From Stutzerimonas stutzeri (GTDB lineage Bacteria > Pseudomonadota > Gammaproteobacteria > Pseudomonadales > Pseudomonadaceae), in contig NZ_POUL01000002.1 in assembly GCF_002890895.1 (NCBI RefSeq), positions 546,575 through 610,574 of the forward strand: DNA of 64,000 bases. The letters are read 5' to 3'. The notes beneath the pieces were generated by a model that was not told the DNA's origin, made no database searches, and saw only the letters and a program-made list of their open reading frames with translations. Each line of letters opens with the position of its first letter. Position 1 is the stretch's first letter. The position numbers and the translations under genes were made by a program. Shown here piece after piece: positions 38,977 through 47,989 of this stretch.

Positions 38977-41940
38977 ATGAGCAACTGCACGATCCATTTC
39001 GACGGCAAGCCACTCAACGGCGATGCCGACACCCCGCTGATCGATTTTCTAGCCAGCCATGACATCGACCTTCCCCACGTCTGTTATCACCGCGCGCTGG
39101 GGTCGCCACAAACCTGCGACGTCTGCTGGGTTCAGGTCGATGGCGAACTGGTGCGCGGCTGTACGCTGAAAGCGCACGACGGGCTCGAAGTCACCAGCCA
39201 GATACCCGAGGCCAAGGCCGCGCGCGAGGAAGGCATGGATCGGCTGGTGGCCAAGCACGAGCTGTACTGCACGCTGTGCGAGCACAACACCGGCGACTGC
39301 ACGTTGCACAACACCTATGCGCAGATCAATCCGCCGATCCAGCGCTACGAATTCAAGCGCAAGCCTTACGACAAGGATCATTCCAACCCCTTCTACACCT
39401 ACGATCCCGACCAGTGCATCCTCTGCGGCCGCTGTGTCGAAGCCTGCCAGAACGTCGAGGTCAACGAGACGCTGTCCATCGACTTCAACATGGAACATCC
39501 GCGCGTGCTGTGGGATGGCGGCAAGCCGATCGACGAATCCAGCTGCGTAAGCTGCGGCCACTGCGTCACCGTATGCCCATGCAACGCGCTGCTGGAAAAG
39601 ACCATGCAGCCCGACGCCGGCCCCTTCACGGCGCTGCCGCAGGATGTGAAGCGGCCGATGATCGACATGGTCAAGAAGCTTGAGGAAACCATCGGCGCGC
39701 GGCCGATCACCGCTATCTCGAAGCTGGACATGCATTGGCGCCAGCCGGAGATCAAACGCACCAAAACCGTGTGCACCTATTGCGGTGTGGGCTGCTCGTT
39801 CGAGATGTGGACGCGCGACCGGCATATTCTCAAGGTGCAACCAGTAGTCGATGCGCCAGCGAACGGCATCTCCACCTGCATCAAGGGCAAGTTCGCCTGG
39901 GATTTCGTCAACGACCCGAAGCGTCTGACCACCCCGCTGATCCGCGACAACGGCAAGTTTCGTGAGGCCAGCTGGGACGAGGCGCTCGATCTGGTCGCCC
40001 ATCGTCTGCTGCAGATCCGCGATAACCACGGACCGGACGCCATCGGCTTCATCGGATCGAGCAAGGCCAGTAACGAAGAGGCCTACCTCACACAGAAGAT
40101 CGCCCGCGCGATCATCGGCACCAACAGCGTCGACAACTCCTCGCGCTACTGTCAGAACCCGGCTACCAAAGGCCTGTTCCGCACGGTCGGCTATGGCGGG
40201 GATGCCGGCACTATCGAGGATATGGAGAAGGCCGAGCTGATCGTCATGGTCGGCAGCAACCTGTCCGAAAACCATCCGGTGATTGCCTCCAAACTGAAGG
40301 CGCAAAAAAAGCACCGGGGCCAGAAGTGGGTGGTGTTCGACCCGCGCAAGCACGAGATGGCCGAGCGCGCTGATATTCATCTGCGCCCCAACGCCAGCAC
40401 CGACATGGTCTGGGCCTCGGCGCTGTCGCGCTATATGTTCGAGCATGGCTATGCCGACCAGGAGTTCCTCGATGCCCGGGTCAATCAGATCGAGGAATAC
40501 AAGCAGTCGCTGGAGCCCTTCACCATGGACTTCGCTGCGCAGATCACCGGTATCGAGAAAGACAAACTGATCGAAGCGGCCGAGCTGATTGGTCAGGCGA
40601 AAAGCGTGTGCCTGCTCTGGGCCATGGGCATCACGCAGCACAGCCACGGTTCGGACACCAGCACGGCGCTGTCGAACCTCTTGCTCGTCACCGGCAATTA
40701 CGGCCGGCCCGGCACCGGCGGCTATCCAATGCGCGGGCATAACAACGTTCAGGGCGCCAGCGACTTCGGTTGCCTGAAGAACATGTACCCCGGCTACGAA
40801 AAGGTCACCGAGGAAAAGAACCGCGACAAGTGGGCCAAGGCCTGGGGCGTGCCGAAAGAGAGGTTGTCGCTGGAGAAAGGCAACGACAACTTCACCATGG
40901 TCAAGGGCGCTGATGAAGGCTCGGTCAAGGCGATGTTCATCATCGGCGAGGAAACCGCGTTCTCCGACGCTGACAGCACTAGCGTGCACAGCGGCTTCGA
41001 AAGCCTGGATTTCATGGTAGTGCAGGACATCTTCATGAGCCGCACCGCCGAGTTCGCCGACGTGGTGCTGCCGGCCTCTCCCTCGGTGGAGAAGGACGGC
41101 ACCTTCACCAACACCGAACGCCGCATTCAGCGCTTCTACCAGGTGCTGCCGCCGCTCGGCGAAAGCCGTCCCGATTGGCAAATCCTCACCGACCTCGCCA
41201 AGCGCATGGGCTATGACTGGGGCTACACCCACCCGAGCCAGATCATGGACGAGGCCGCCAGCATCGCCACCCTGTTCCAGGGCATCAGCTATGAGCGGCT
41301 GGAAGGCTGGCAATCGTTGTTCTGGCCGATGCAAAGCGACGGCAGCACCACACCGCTGCTGTACACCGAGCGTTTCCACACCGATGACGGCAAGGCCATG
41401 CTCTTTCCGCTGGAATGGAAGGAGCCGGCCGAAGCGGCGGATGACGAGTACGACATCATGCTCGACAACGGGCGCATGCTCGAACAGTTCCAGAGCACCA
41501 ACCAGACCGGGCGCGGGCCACGCATCTGGTCGCAGGCGCCGAACTGGTTCGTCGAAGTCAGCCCGGAGCTGGCCGCCGAGCGCGGCATCGAGGACGGCAC
41601 ATGGGTACGTGTGACCTCGCGGCGCGGTTCGGTAGAAGTGCGCGCCACGGTGACTGACAGGGTCGCCGGCAACACGCTGTTCATGCCCATCCACCAGGGC
41701 AAACCCGGGTTGAACCTGCTCACCGGTGAACATCACGACCCGGATGTGAACACGCCGGCTTACAAGGAAACCGCGGTCAAGCTGGAAGTACTGCCAGAGA
41801 AAGGCGAGCCGCCGCTGCCGTCGAACAACTTCCGCAACGCCCATCGCACACCGAACGATGGCGTGCCCGTCGAGGTGAAGTGGTATCGCGAGGACTACGT
41901 CGAACCGCCCGCCCAAGCCCCGCACCCGGAGAGATTCTGA
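38977..41940 (+). CDS. Non-canonical formate dehydrogenase catalytic subunit (ForC/FdhA type)
   Basis: 987 residues of the Mo/W-bis-MGD family. An N-terminal NuoG-like part has a 2Fe-2S site (Cys36, 47, 50, 62), a His-ligated 4Fe-4S site (His94, Cys98, 101, 108) and two ferredoxin clusters (Cys147-157 and 190-200). The catalytic domain begins with the 4Fe-4S site CTYCGVGC (Cys266, 269, 273, 301). The active-site loop is VDNSSRYCQNPATKG: Cys392 is the Mo ligand and Gln393 replaces the His of classical formate dehydrogenases. Cys-Gln and the adjacent DUF1641 gene are traits of the Bacillus YjgC/YrhE (ForC) group. No signal peptide, so cytoplasmic. GGAGG lies ahead of the ATG. Confidence 0.9.
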   Translation: MSNCTIHFDGKPLNGDADTPLIDFLASHDIDLPHVCYHRALGSPQTCDVCWVQVDGELVRGCTLKAHDGLEVTSQIPEAKAAREEGMDRLVAKHELYCTLCEHNTGDCTLHNTYAQINPPIQRYEFKRKPYDKDHSNPFYTYDPDQCILCGRCVEACQNVEVNETLSIDFNMEHPRVLWDGGKPIDESSCVSCGHCVTVCPCNALLEKTMQPDAGPFTALPQDVKRPMIDMVKKLEETIGARPITAISKLDMHWRQPEIKRTKTVCTYCGVGCSFEMWTRDRHILKVQPVVDAPANGISTCIKGKFAWDFVNDPKRLTTPLIRDNGKFREASWDEALDLVAHRLLQIRDNHGPDAIGFIGSSKASNEEAYLTQKIARAIIGTNSVDNSSRYCQNPATKGLFRTVGYGGDAGTIEDMEKAELIVMVGSNLSENHPVIASKLKAQKKHRGQKWVVFDPRKHEMAERADIHLRPNASTDMVWASALSRYMFEHGYADQEFLDARVNQIEEYKQSLEPFTMDFAAQITGIEKDKLIEAAELIGQAKSVCLLWAMGITQHSHGSDTSTALSNLLLVTGNYGRPGTGGYPMRGHNNVQGASDFGCLKNMYPGYEKVTEEKNRDKWAKAWGVPKERLSLEKGNDNFTMVKGADEGSVKAMFIIGEETAFSDADSTSVHSGFESLDFMVVQDIFMSRTAEFADVVLPASPSVEKDGTFTNTERRIQRFYQVLPPLGESRPDWQILTDLAKRMGYDWGYTHPSQIMDEAASIATLFQGISYERLEGWQSLFWPMQSDGSTTPLLYTERFHTDDGKAMLFPLEWKEPAEAADDEYDIMLDNGRMLEQFQSTNQTGRGPRIWSQAPNWFVEVSPELAAERGIEDGTWVRVTSRRGSVEVRATVTDRVAGNTLFMPIHQGKPGLNLLTGEHHDPDVNTPAYKETAVKLEVLPEKGEPPLPSNNFRNAHRTPNDGVPVEVKWYREDYVEPPAQAPHPERF

Positions 41941-42422
41941 TGGCCCAACGATTGAATTACGACGTCAAACCGACCCCGACCGAGCCGACTGCCCGCGAAG
42001 AACTCGATACCCTGCTGGAAACCCTGCATCAAGGCGGCATCCTGCGCTTCGCCAATGATCTGGCCGGCTCGCAGCAACAGCTGCTCAAGGTGCTGGTGGA
42101 CGGCATGAGCAAGGAAGGCTCGCTCAACGCCATGCAGAACCTGTCGATCCTCGGCATGGCGCTGTCCCGCATCGAGCCCGCGCAGTTCTACAAGACCGTG
42201 TTCGCTTTCCAGTCCGCCTTTGCAGCCGTTGGCCGGTACCAGCCGGACGACAAGCACGACGAAGCGCCGGGTGTGACCGGCGCCTACAAGATGCTGCACG
42301 ACGACGAACTATGGGCTGCGCTGATGCCCATCATCGAGGGGCTGAAGACCTTTGCCAGCGGTCTGGACAAGGAAGCGGAAAAGCCGATCACCGCCTTTAG
42401 CGGCAAGAAGACGGAGCAATAA
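41940..42422 (+). CDS. DUF1641 partner protein of formate dehydrogenase (ForE type)
   Basis: 160 residues, largely helical, with the DUF1641 core LDTLLETLHQGGILRFANDLAGSQQQLLKVL and GAYKMLHDDELWAALMPIIEGLK. DUF1641 proteins are encoded with the Cys-Gln formate dehydrogenases and in Bacillus form the second subunit (ForE), which links the catalytic subunit to the membrane quinone pool. Start overlaps the previous stop by one base (TGATG), showing translational coupling. It converges with the haloacid dehalogenase gene 19 bases further. Confidence 0.88.
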   Translation: MAQRLNYDVKPTPTEPTAREELDTLLETLHQGGILRFANDLAGSQQQLLKVLVDGMSKEGSLNAMQNLSILGMALSRIEPAQFYKTVFAFQSAFAAVGRYQPDDKHDEAPGVTGAYKMLHDDELWAALMPIIEGLKTFASGLDKEAEKPITAFSGKKTEQ

Positions 42423-42441
42423 AACCGAGTGCTATCTCCCG

Positions 42442-43116
42442 TTAAGCCTGACGCCCGGCCAGCAGCTTCGCGGCGAAATCCTGCAGATCATCACCGATCA
42501 GATCCGGCTGGCTTCCGGTCGGATTGAGCACTTTGCCCGGCCGTGCGATGAACGCGGTCCGGCAACCTGCTGCCGCCGCGCCGGTGATGTCCCAGGCATG
42601 AGCCGCGACCATCATCATTTCTCCCAGCGCTATACCGTGGCGCTCGGCAGTCATTCGATACGGCTCCGCTGCCGGTTTGTAGCGCTGTGTTTCCTCGACC
42701 GACAGAACAGCGTCAAAGCTCTTGCCCAGCCCCGCCGACTCCAGCTGCTGCCGTAGCGTCTGCAAGCTGCCGTTACTCAGGGCGGTCAGGTGAAATCCCG
42801 CGTCGCGCAGCTGTTCCAGCGAGGGGCGCACATCCGGGTGGGCCGGCAGCCGCTTGATGCCCTCCACCAGCTCCTGACAATGCGCTTCGCTCACCTCGAC
42901 CCCGTGTCGGCGCCCGACCATCACCAATGCGGCCTGAGCCAGATCAGCGAAAGGCTGAAAGCGGCCAATGATGGTCGCGGTCATCCAGCCCTCCTGCAGG
43001 GTCAGGAACCATTCGACACGGCTATTGGCATCATCGAAGAGGCGCTCAAAGAGCGGATCAAGCGCGGCAACGTCCAGCAACGTCTCGTTTACATCGAACA
43101 CAAGGTGGCGAAGCAT
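42442..43116 (-). CDS. Haloacid dehalogenase type II-like HAD hydrolase
   Basis: 224 residues of the HAD superfamily. The nucleophile motif is FDVNETLLD with Asp8; motif II is the Ser in LTALSNGS, the Lys is in YKPAAEPYRM, and AHAWDITGAAAAGCRTAFI is motif IV. This arrangement resembles L-2-haloacid dehalogenases, in which water is activated for C-halogen or ester cleavage. The actual substrate is unknown. ATG at 43116 is preceded by GGAGAG. It may be read with the lipoprotein operon upstream, 84 bases away. Confidence 0.87.
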   Translation of the reverse strand: MLRHLVFDVNETLLDVAALDPLFERLFDDANSRVEWFLTLQEGWMTATIIGRFQPFADLAQAALVMVGRRHGVEVSEAHCQELVEGIKRLPAHPDVRPSLEQLRDAGFHLTALSNGSLQTLRQQLESAGLGKSFDAVLSVEETQRYKPAAEPYRMTAERHGIALGEMMMVAAHAWDITGAAAAGCRTAFIARPGKVLNPTGSQPDLIGDDLQDFAAKLLAGRQA

Positions 43117-43200
43117 GCTCTCCTCCTGCACGGATCGGTCGAGGGTCAAGCGACCCTCATGGGATGGCAATGGCGCGGATCGCTGCTTATCGCGCAGGGA

Positions 43201-43746
43201 TCACGGCGTGGTGCAGCGATACCAGCCGCGGTAGCCAACCCGTAGCCCCTGCTCCAGCTCGAATACCATATCGGCTTCCGTGAGTTTGGCTGGCATAGGG
43301 TCGCCCGCTATCTCAGCGGGTTTGATACTGACCGACATGCCATCAGTACTCAGCGCGAAACCACCGGCCTCGGCACGCTGCGCCGCGAGTTTCACCAACC
43401 GTCCATGAACCTTCATCACGCCTTGGCCAGCTTTGTCACCCGTCAACTCAAGAGCGACAACAGGGGCGCTTTCGGCGGTGTAGGCAAAAATGCAGCGCGG
43501 CCCTGCGCCCAGCACCTTGTCGATTTCGGCAGCGTCGAGCGTCTGCGGATCAATCGTCGGAATGTCAGGCGTGCCCACCGCTTCGCGCGCACTGACAACC
43601 TCTGGTGTCGGTCCGCTCATCAGCGGCTTTTTAACACCTTCCCCAGGCGCAGGGTCGCCACAGGCGGTCAGCAACAGTGCGGCAAGCGGCGTGAGCAATT
43701 TCCAGGCGAGCGAACGAGAGCCGCTCCGGTGCATATGAAGTTGCAT
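43201..43746 (-). CDS. Putative lipoprotein of unknown function
   Basis: 181 residues. A basic N-terminus and hydrophobic stretch end in LLLTACGD, a lipobox with the lipidated Cys near residue 29. The mature part is a small soluble domain with a repeated Gly/Ala/Val pattern and two further Cys residues (PRCIFAY and WYRC) that could form a disulfide. I do not recognise a family. Its ATG overlaps the stop of the DUF305 gene, so it is co-translated with it. Confidence 0.7.
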   Translation of the reverse strand: MQLHMHRSGSRSLAWKLLTPLAALLLTACGDPAPGEGVKKPLMSGPTPEVVSAREAVGTPDIPTIDPQTLDAAEIDKVLGAGPRCIFAYTAESAPVVALELTGDKAGQGVMKVHGRLVKLAAQRAEAGGFALSTDGMSVSIKPAEIAGDPMPAKLTEADMVFELEQGLRVGYRGWYRCTTP

Positions 43747-44201
43747 CAGTCGACCCTCTCGAGTTCGTTGATCAGGTATTTCATTTCGGATATTTCGCGA
43801 CGCTGCGCCGCGATGATTTCATCAGCCAGTTTGCGCACGCGCGGATCGGTAATCTGTGCGCGCTCGCTGGTCATGATTGCAATCGAATGGTGGGGAATCA
43901 TCGCCTTCATATAGTCCGTATCGCCTACCGTGGACTGGCTTCTAATTACCCAGAGCGTCAAGGCGAATACAACAATGCTGCCAATATATATGGCGATATT
44001 GACGCCCTTCTTCTGATACATATTGAGCATAAAGCTCAGCATGATCACCGCCATAACGGCGCCCATCAGAAGCGCCATCCATGCCCGGGTTTCGCTCCAG
44101 AAAATATGCTCGAAGGCATAAGTGTTCATATACATCAGGCCGAACATCACGACGGTGGAAGTTGCGATCATGGCGGCAAAGCGCCAATAGGACATTTGCA
44201 T
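43746..44201 (-). CDS. DUF305 family membrane protein
   Basis: 151 residues: three TM helices (about 4-25, 38-58 and 65-85) and a soluble tail with MIPHHSIAIMTSERAQITDPRVRKLADEII, the DUF305 ferritin-like motif with paired His. DUF305 proteins often occur with copper and cytochrome genes; this short membrane form is common in proteobacteria. AAGGAAG lies 7 bases before the ATG at 44201. It follows the cytochrome gene by 16 bases and overlaps the lipoprotein gene. Confidence 0.82.
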   Translation of the reverse strand: MQMSYWRFAAMIATSTVVMFGLMYMNTYAFEHIFWSETRAWMALLMGAVMAVIMLSFMLNMYQKKGVNIAIYIGSIVVFALTLWVIRSQSTVGDTDYMKAMIPHHSIAIMTSERAQITDPRVRKLADEIIAAQRREISEMKYLINELERVD

Positions 44202-44217
44202 ATCTCGCTTCCTTTTA

Positions 44218-44763
44218 TTAGTGCTTATGCGTGCCGGTTTGCTGACCCAGTGCGGCATACTCGCTGCTGGTCATACCGGGTAGCCGCTTTACAAAAGCGG
44301 CAATATTCCAGAGCTCGGCATCCCCATGCGTTTCGCCGAAGGCCGGCATGGCCGACATACGCACGCCATGCTTGACCAGCCAGAACACCTCGTTTGGCTG
44401 CCAATGTGCGGCCTCCTCGACCAGGTGCGGCGGTTGCGGCAGCAAGCCCGTGGCCCACTCGGCTCGTTTGACGCCTGGGCCCGCGTGGCAGTGTTCGCAC
44501 ATTGCCTTGTAGTGCTCTGCTCCGGCCTCGACCTGCGCTTCGGAAAATTCTTCAGGCACCTCCAACTCATCGGCCCTGGCCGCCACTGAGTTACTCATGG
44601 TGGTGGAGAACAACCACCGAACGAAGGGTGAATGATCCTGGGAAGCGGCGATGTTGTATGAGCCGGTATAGGCCACGAACAACATGAGCAACAAGGCAAA
44701 TAAAGCAGCTAACATCACGCCCGCCGCTATGCCTTTGGTAAAGGAGCCTCTCGAGTTTTCCAT
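44218..44763 (-). CDS. Membrane-anchored monohaem cytochrome c
   Basis: 181 residues. One N-terminal TM helix (about 14-33) anchors a periplasmic class I cytochrome c with haem site CEHCHAGPG (Cys89, Cys92, His93) and the likely axial Met in SAMPAFGETH, the pattern of GAMPAFG-type cytochromes linked to DUF305 genes. Three close starts exist (44781, 44772, 44763); the last has GGAGGT upstream. A His-rich end (TGTHKH) is notable. It forms an operon with the DUF305 protein and the lipoprotein; role unknown, possibly electron transfer to a metal. Confidence 0.82.
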   Translation of the reverse strand: MENSRGSFTKGIAAGVMLAALFALLLMLFVAYTGSYNIAASQDHSPFVRWLFSTTMSNSVAARADELEVPEEFSEAQVEAGAEHYKAMCEHCHAGPGVKRAEWATGLLPQPPHLVEEAAHWQPNEVFWLVKHGVRMSAMPAFGETHGDAELWNIAAFVKRLPGMTSSEYAALGQQTGTHKH

Positions 44764-45032
44764 ATAACTCATTACCTCCATTGAGTGAGTGGCTTTGCTT
44801 AAGGCGTAGACATAACAGCGTGGAGGTTAGTTGCTGGCAATTAAGCTAACTGACAAAAACGTAATGTAGATCAATAAAACGAAGCGGTTCTTGATCTTTG
44901 AATTGAACTGGCAACGACATAATCGGTGCGCATCCATTGGTTGTGTCCATCCCTACGGTGCATCGTGCCTCCAATCATTTAGGAGAGACATGTGCTCTGC
45001 CGAGAGCTGGATTCTCCCGAGTGCGGCTTGAA

Positions 45033-46571
45033 CTACAGATAGGGCTCGATCTTTAAAAAGCGCGCCAGCCAGGCATTGAAGCGACGCCATGGATTGGCCG
45101 GTTCACGTTTGAGCCTGAGCGCGCGGCCTTGGTCATCCTCATAGTTCCAGACAAGCCCGGCGCTCTGACTACAATCGCCGAGTTCGACTTCGTAGCTCAC
45201 GGTTCCGGATTGCCCCTCAGCCACCAGCTGGCGTACAGCACTGGCCAACGTCGGGCTGTCGATCAGAACGCCTACCTCGGAATTCCACAGTACCGAGCGT
45301 GGGTCCAGGTTCAGTGGGCCGATGAATACTTGCCGACCATCGAACACGGCCGCTTTGCTATGCAGACTCACCGGCGTGTCGGCGAGCCTGTAGCGCGAGT
45401 GCGTTGCCGGTTTTTTCCGCATCTCGAACAGCCTAACGCCGGCGCGCAACAGAGCCGCGCGATAGGGCTGGTAGCCACCGTGTACCAGTGGCACGTCCGT
45501 CGCCTCCAGCGAATTGGTCAGAATCCGAACCGACACGCCCCTACCTGCACAATTACTTAGATACTCCAGCCCCGCTCGGGTGGGCACAAAGTAAGCGGAC
45601 ACCATCACCAGTTCCCGTCGAACGGCCTGCGCCACGGGCAGCAACGGTGCAGTCATCATCTCGTCCTCGTCGGGCACCGTGGCCGTCGCAAGCTTGCCGG
45701 GCGGATCCCACAGCGCTGTGCCCTTCGCCCAGATCAATTGATCCAGCCATGTGCCGAGCTGTGGCGCTTGACGGTAAGCGGTCAGTTGCGCGCATTGGCC
45801 CGGCTCCTGATTACAGGCATCGTCTATTTCCTGCGCCAGGGGCCGAGGTTGCTGCCTTCGTCCGAACCGCCTGATGGATTTACGCAGGCATTGATCGATG
45901 GGTACGGCCAGTGAATGTTGCCAGTACTCCTCGAAACTGCCGGACAGATCGCTGGCCACGGCGCCGATACACAGCAGGTCGATGTCGACGAAATTGCGAT
46001 CAGCGTCGACATCGTAGTACTCATCGCCGAGGTTTCGCCCGCCCATGACGACCAGATTGCGATCAGCCAGCAGCAGCTTGTTATGCATCCGCCGATGTTG
46101 ATGAGGGAGCTCAAGCAGACGACCCAGGGGCCGAGTAATGGCTCGTTTGCGCCCCTTTTTCGGCGGATTGAACACTTTCATCTCGATGTTGCGATGGGCG
46201 GCGCTGAGCAGAATGCGGTGATCGCGCGCATCGCTGGCGAAGTCATCGAGCAACAGCCGGATATGCACGCCGCGGTTGGCCGCCTGTAGCAGCTCGCCAA
46301 GCAACAGGCGTGTACTGATACCGTCGTGGGTAATGTAGTACTGCAGGTCGAGCGACTCGGTGGCCTGCGTGATGGCTTCGGCGCGCGCATTGAACGCATC
46401 CTCGCCGGACAGCAGCAGACGAAACCCCGAATGGCCGGGCGTGGCGGCCTGGATCAGAGCGTCGACATGCGTCTTCAAGCTCGATATGGGTGTATCGCCG
46501 CCCACCGACGTTCGGTGCGCCGAGCCGGACCGGAGGTAGGGTGCTCGCCCGAAGCCGTCTGGACAGTTCAT
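45033..46571 (-). CDS. Phospholipase D family protein, ClsC-like cardiolipin synthase
   Basis: 512 residues with both HKD motifs: HRRMHNKLLLADRNLVVMGG followed by RNLGDEYYD, and LHSKAAVFDGRQVFIGPLNLD with PRS. GGRNLGDEYY and FIGPLNLDPRS are the marks of ClsC/YmdC-type cardiolipin synthases that transfer phosphatidyl groups between phospholipids; a general phospholipase is the alternative. The N-terminus lacks a clear signal peptide or TM helix; ATG 46571 is used because the longer frame starts at a TTG. It is a single gene with no obvious partner. Confidence 0.82.
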   Translation of the reverse strand: MNCPDGFGRAPYLRSGSAHRTSVGGDTPISSLKTHVDALIQAATPGHSGFRLLLSGEDAFNARAEAITQATESLDLQYYITHDGISTRLLLGELLQAANRGVHIRLLLDDFASDARDHRILLSAAHRNIEMKVFNPPKKGRKRAITRPLGRLLELPHQHRRMHNKLLLADRNLVVMGGRNLGDEYYDVDADRNFVDIDLLCIGAVASDLSGSFEEYWQHSLAVPIDQCLRKSIRRFGRRQQPRPLAQEIDDACNQEPGQCAQLTAYRQAPQLGTWLDQLIWAKGTALWDPPGKLATATVPDEDEMMTAPLLPVAQAVRRELVMVSAYFVPTRAGLEYLSNCAGRGVSVRILTNSLEATDVPLVHGGYQPYRAALLRAGVRLFEMRKKPATHSRYRLADTPVSLHSKAAVFDGRQVFIGPLNLDPRSVLWNSEVGVLIDSPTLASAVRQLVAEGQSGTVSYEVELGDCSQSAGLVWNYEDDQGRALRLKREPANPWRRFNAWLARFLKIEPYL

Positions 46572-46625
46572 GCGGCCGGCTCGGCCATCAGTAAAAGTCA
46601 AATCAGCCCTCGCATTGGACGTCGG

Positions 46626-47747
46626 TTAGCGCGGTATTGGCGCGTCGGCATGCAGTAACCCCTGATCCTTGGCCGCCGCCCAGAAGGCAGCCGGTACAGG
46701 CGCATCAACTATCGATGCAACGTTTTCTCGGACCTGCTCGGGGCTGCTCGCCCCGGCTACTACAGCTGCCACAACGTCAGGTGCATTGCAGAACTGCAAC
46801 GCCGCGGTGCGCAGATCGACGCCGTGTTCGCGCGCCAGCGTCCGATAGCGCTCGCGTTTGTCGGCAATATCGGCCGGCGCACCTCGGTCGTAATTGAAAT
46901 ACTCGCCACCGGCCAAGTAGCCAGAGTTGAGCGGCGCGCCGAGCACCAGCGAGACGTTGCGTTTCGCACAAGCAGGAAAGGCGCGCGTGAGCGCATCCTC
47001 ATGTTTCAGCAGCGAATACTGAGTGGCCAGCAAGCTGATATCCGGATCAGAAGCGTCCAGCGCGTCGAGCAGTGGCTCGAGCGTATTGACGCCCAGCCCC
47101 CAGCCCTTGATCAGCCCCTCCTCCCGCATCTTCACCAGTTCAGGCATGGCACCCTTGCGCGCCACTTCGAAATGCTCGCGCCATTGTTCACCCATGTGGT
47201 CGGGTGACAGGTCGTGAATGAACACCATGTCCAGGCGCGGCACGCCCAGGCGCTGCAGGCTGTCTTCGATGGAGCGACGGGTAGCGGACGCTGAGAAATC
47301 CCATTCGGGACGGAAGTTGTCCACCCCCTGCCAACCGGGATGGTCATAGCCCGGATCGGGTTCGAGCAGCCGCCCGGTCTTCGATGACAGTAAATAGCCG
47401 TCGCGATCGCGCGGGTAAAGTAACTGGCCGACCCGGCGCTCACTCAGGCCCAGCCCGTACCAGGGCGAGGTGTCGTAATAACGGATGCCCTGCTCCCAGG
47501 CAGCCTTGAGAATGGCGCGCGCCTGTTCCTCGCTGATCTGGCGCCGCATGTCGCCCAGCGCGATGGCGCCGCCGAGTCCAAAGCGTTGCGGCGGTCGATA
47601 GCGAGGGTGATCGCCCTCGTTGCGTGGCAGTGAATCGGGCGAACGGCTCGCTACCTGATCATCTGTGGTCTGCGCCAACAGCGGCGGTGTAGTCAGCGCC
47701 AGTGCACTGCCGGCAGCCAAGGTAGAAAGAAAGACGCGACGCTGCAT
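46626..47747 (-). CDS. Tat-exported aldo/keto reductase
   Basis: 373 residues. A twin-arginine-like leader MQRRVFLSTLAAGSALALT (cut near residue 25) precedes an aldo/keto reductase barrel. The catalytic set is visible: Asp and Tyr in YYDTSPWYGLGLSERRVG, Lys in LLSSKTGR and His in DMVFIHDLSPDH. L-fucose/D-threo-aldose dehydrogenase-like proteins have this form. Periplasmic location would be unusual for an NADPH enzyme, so the cofactor must be loaded before export. GGAGG is ahead of ATG 47747. Confidence 0.85.
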   Translation of the reverse strand: MQRRVFLSTLAAGSALALTTPPLLAQTTDDQVASRSPDSLPRNEGDHPRYRPPQRFGLGGAIALGDMRRQISEEQARAILKAAWEQGIRYYDTSPWYGLGLSERRVGQLLYPRDRDGYLLSSKTGRLLEPDPGYDHPGWQGVDNFRPEWDFSASATRRSIEDSLQRLGVPRLDMVFIHDLSPDHMGEQWREHFEVARKGAMPELVKMREEGLIKGWGLGVNTLEPLLDALDASDPDISLLATQYSLLKHEDALTRAFPACAKRNVSLVLGAPLNSGYLAGGEYFNYDRGAPADIADKRERYRTLAREHGVDLRTAALQFCNAPDVVAAVVAGASSPEQVRENVASIVDAPVPAAFWAAAKDQGLLHADAPIPR

Positions 47748-47898
47748 GTTGCCTCCTAACCGTGTGCGGCCTGCGTGCAGACCGGTAGATGTTGCCCGCC
47801 GTGTACGCCGGCCCTCAGGCACCCACTTCACCGCGTGATGTGACTCCGTCACGTGGCTACGAGGATCTGGCCGCTGCGCATATCTATGCCGACCAGTA

Positions 47899-47923
47899 GC
47901 CCGGGGCAACTGTCGCCCCGGGC
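47899..47923. terminator. GC-rich hairpin downstream of the phosphatase-like gene
   Basis: GCCCGGGGC pairs with GCCCCGGGC around a 7-base loop. No T-run follows on either strand. It lies 67 bases past the stop of the gene at 47990-49069 and may mark its 3' end. Confidence 0.45.
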
Positions 47924-47989
47924 GGCATTCCTGCGCATACGCACTCGCCTAACGCCAACGGGCCTCCGCGTGTTCCCCGCGCTGCCCGC

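Noticed and set aside
39049..41925. 958-residue open frame on the minus strand opposite the formate dehydrogenase
   Set aside because: Complementary shadow of a conserved gene whose Fe-S and active-site motifs are in the other frame.
44764..45032. Possible Anr/Fnr site near the cytochrome operon
   Set aside because: Half-site ATCAA seen near 44870 but no TTGAT-N4-ATCAA match.
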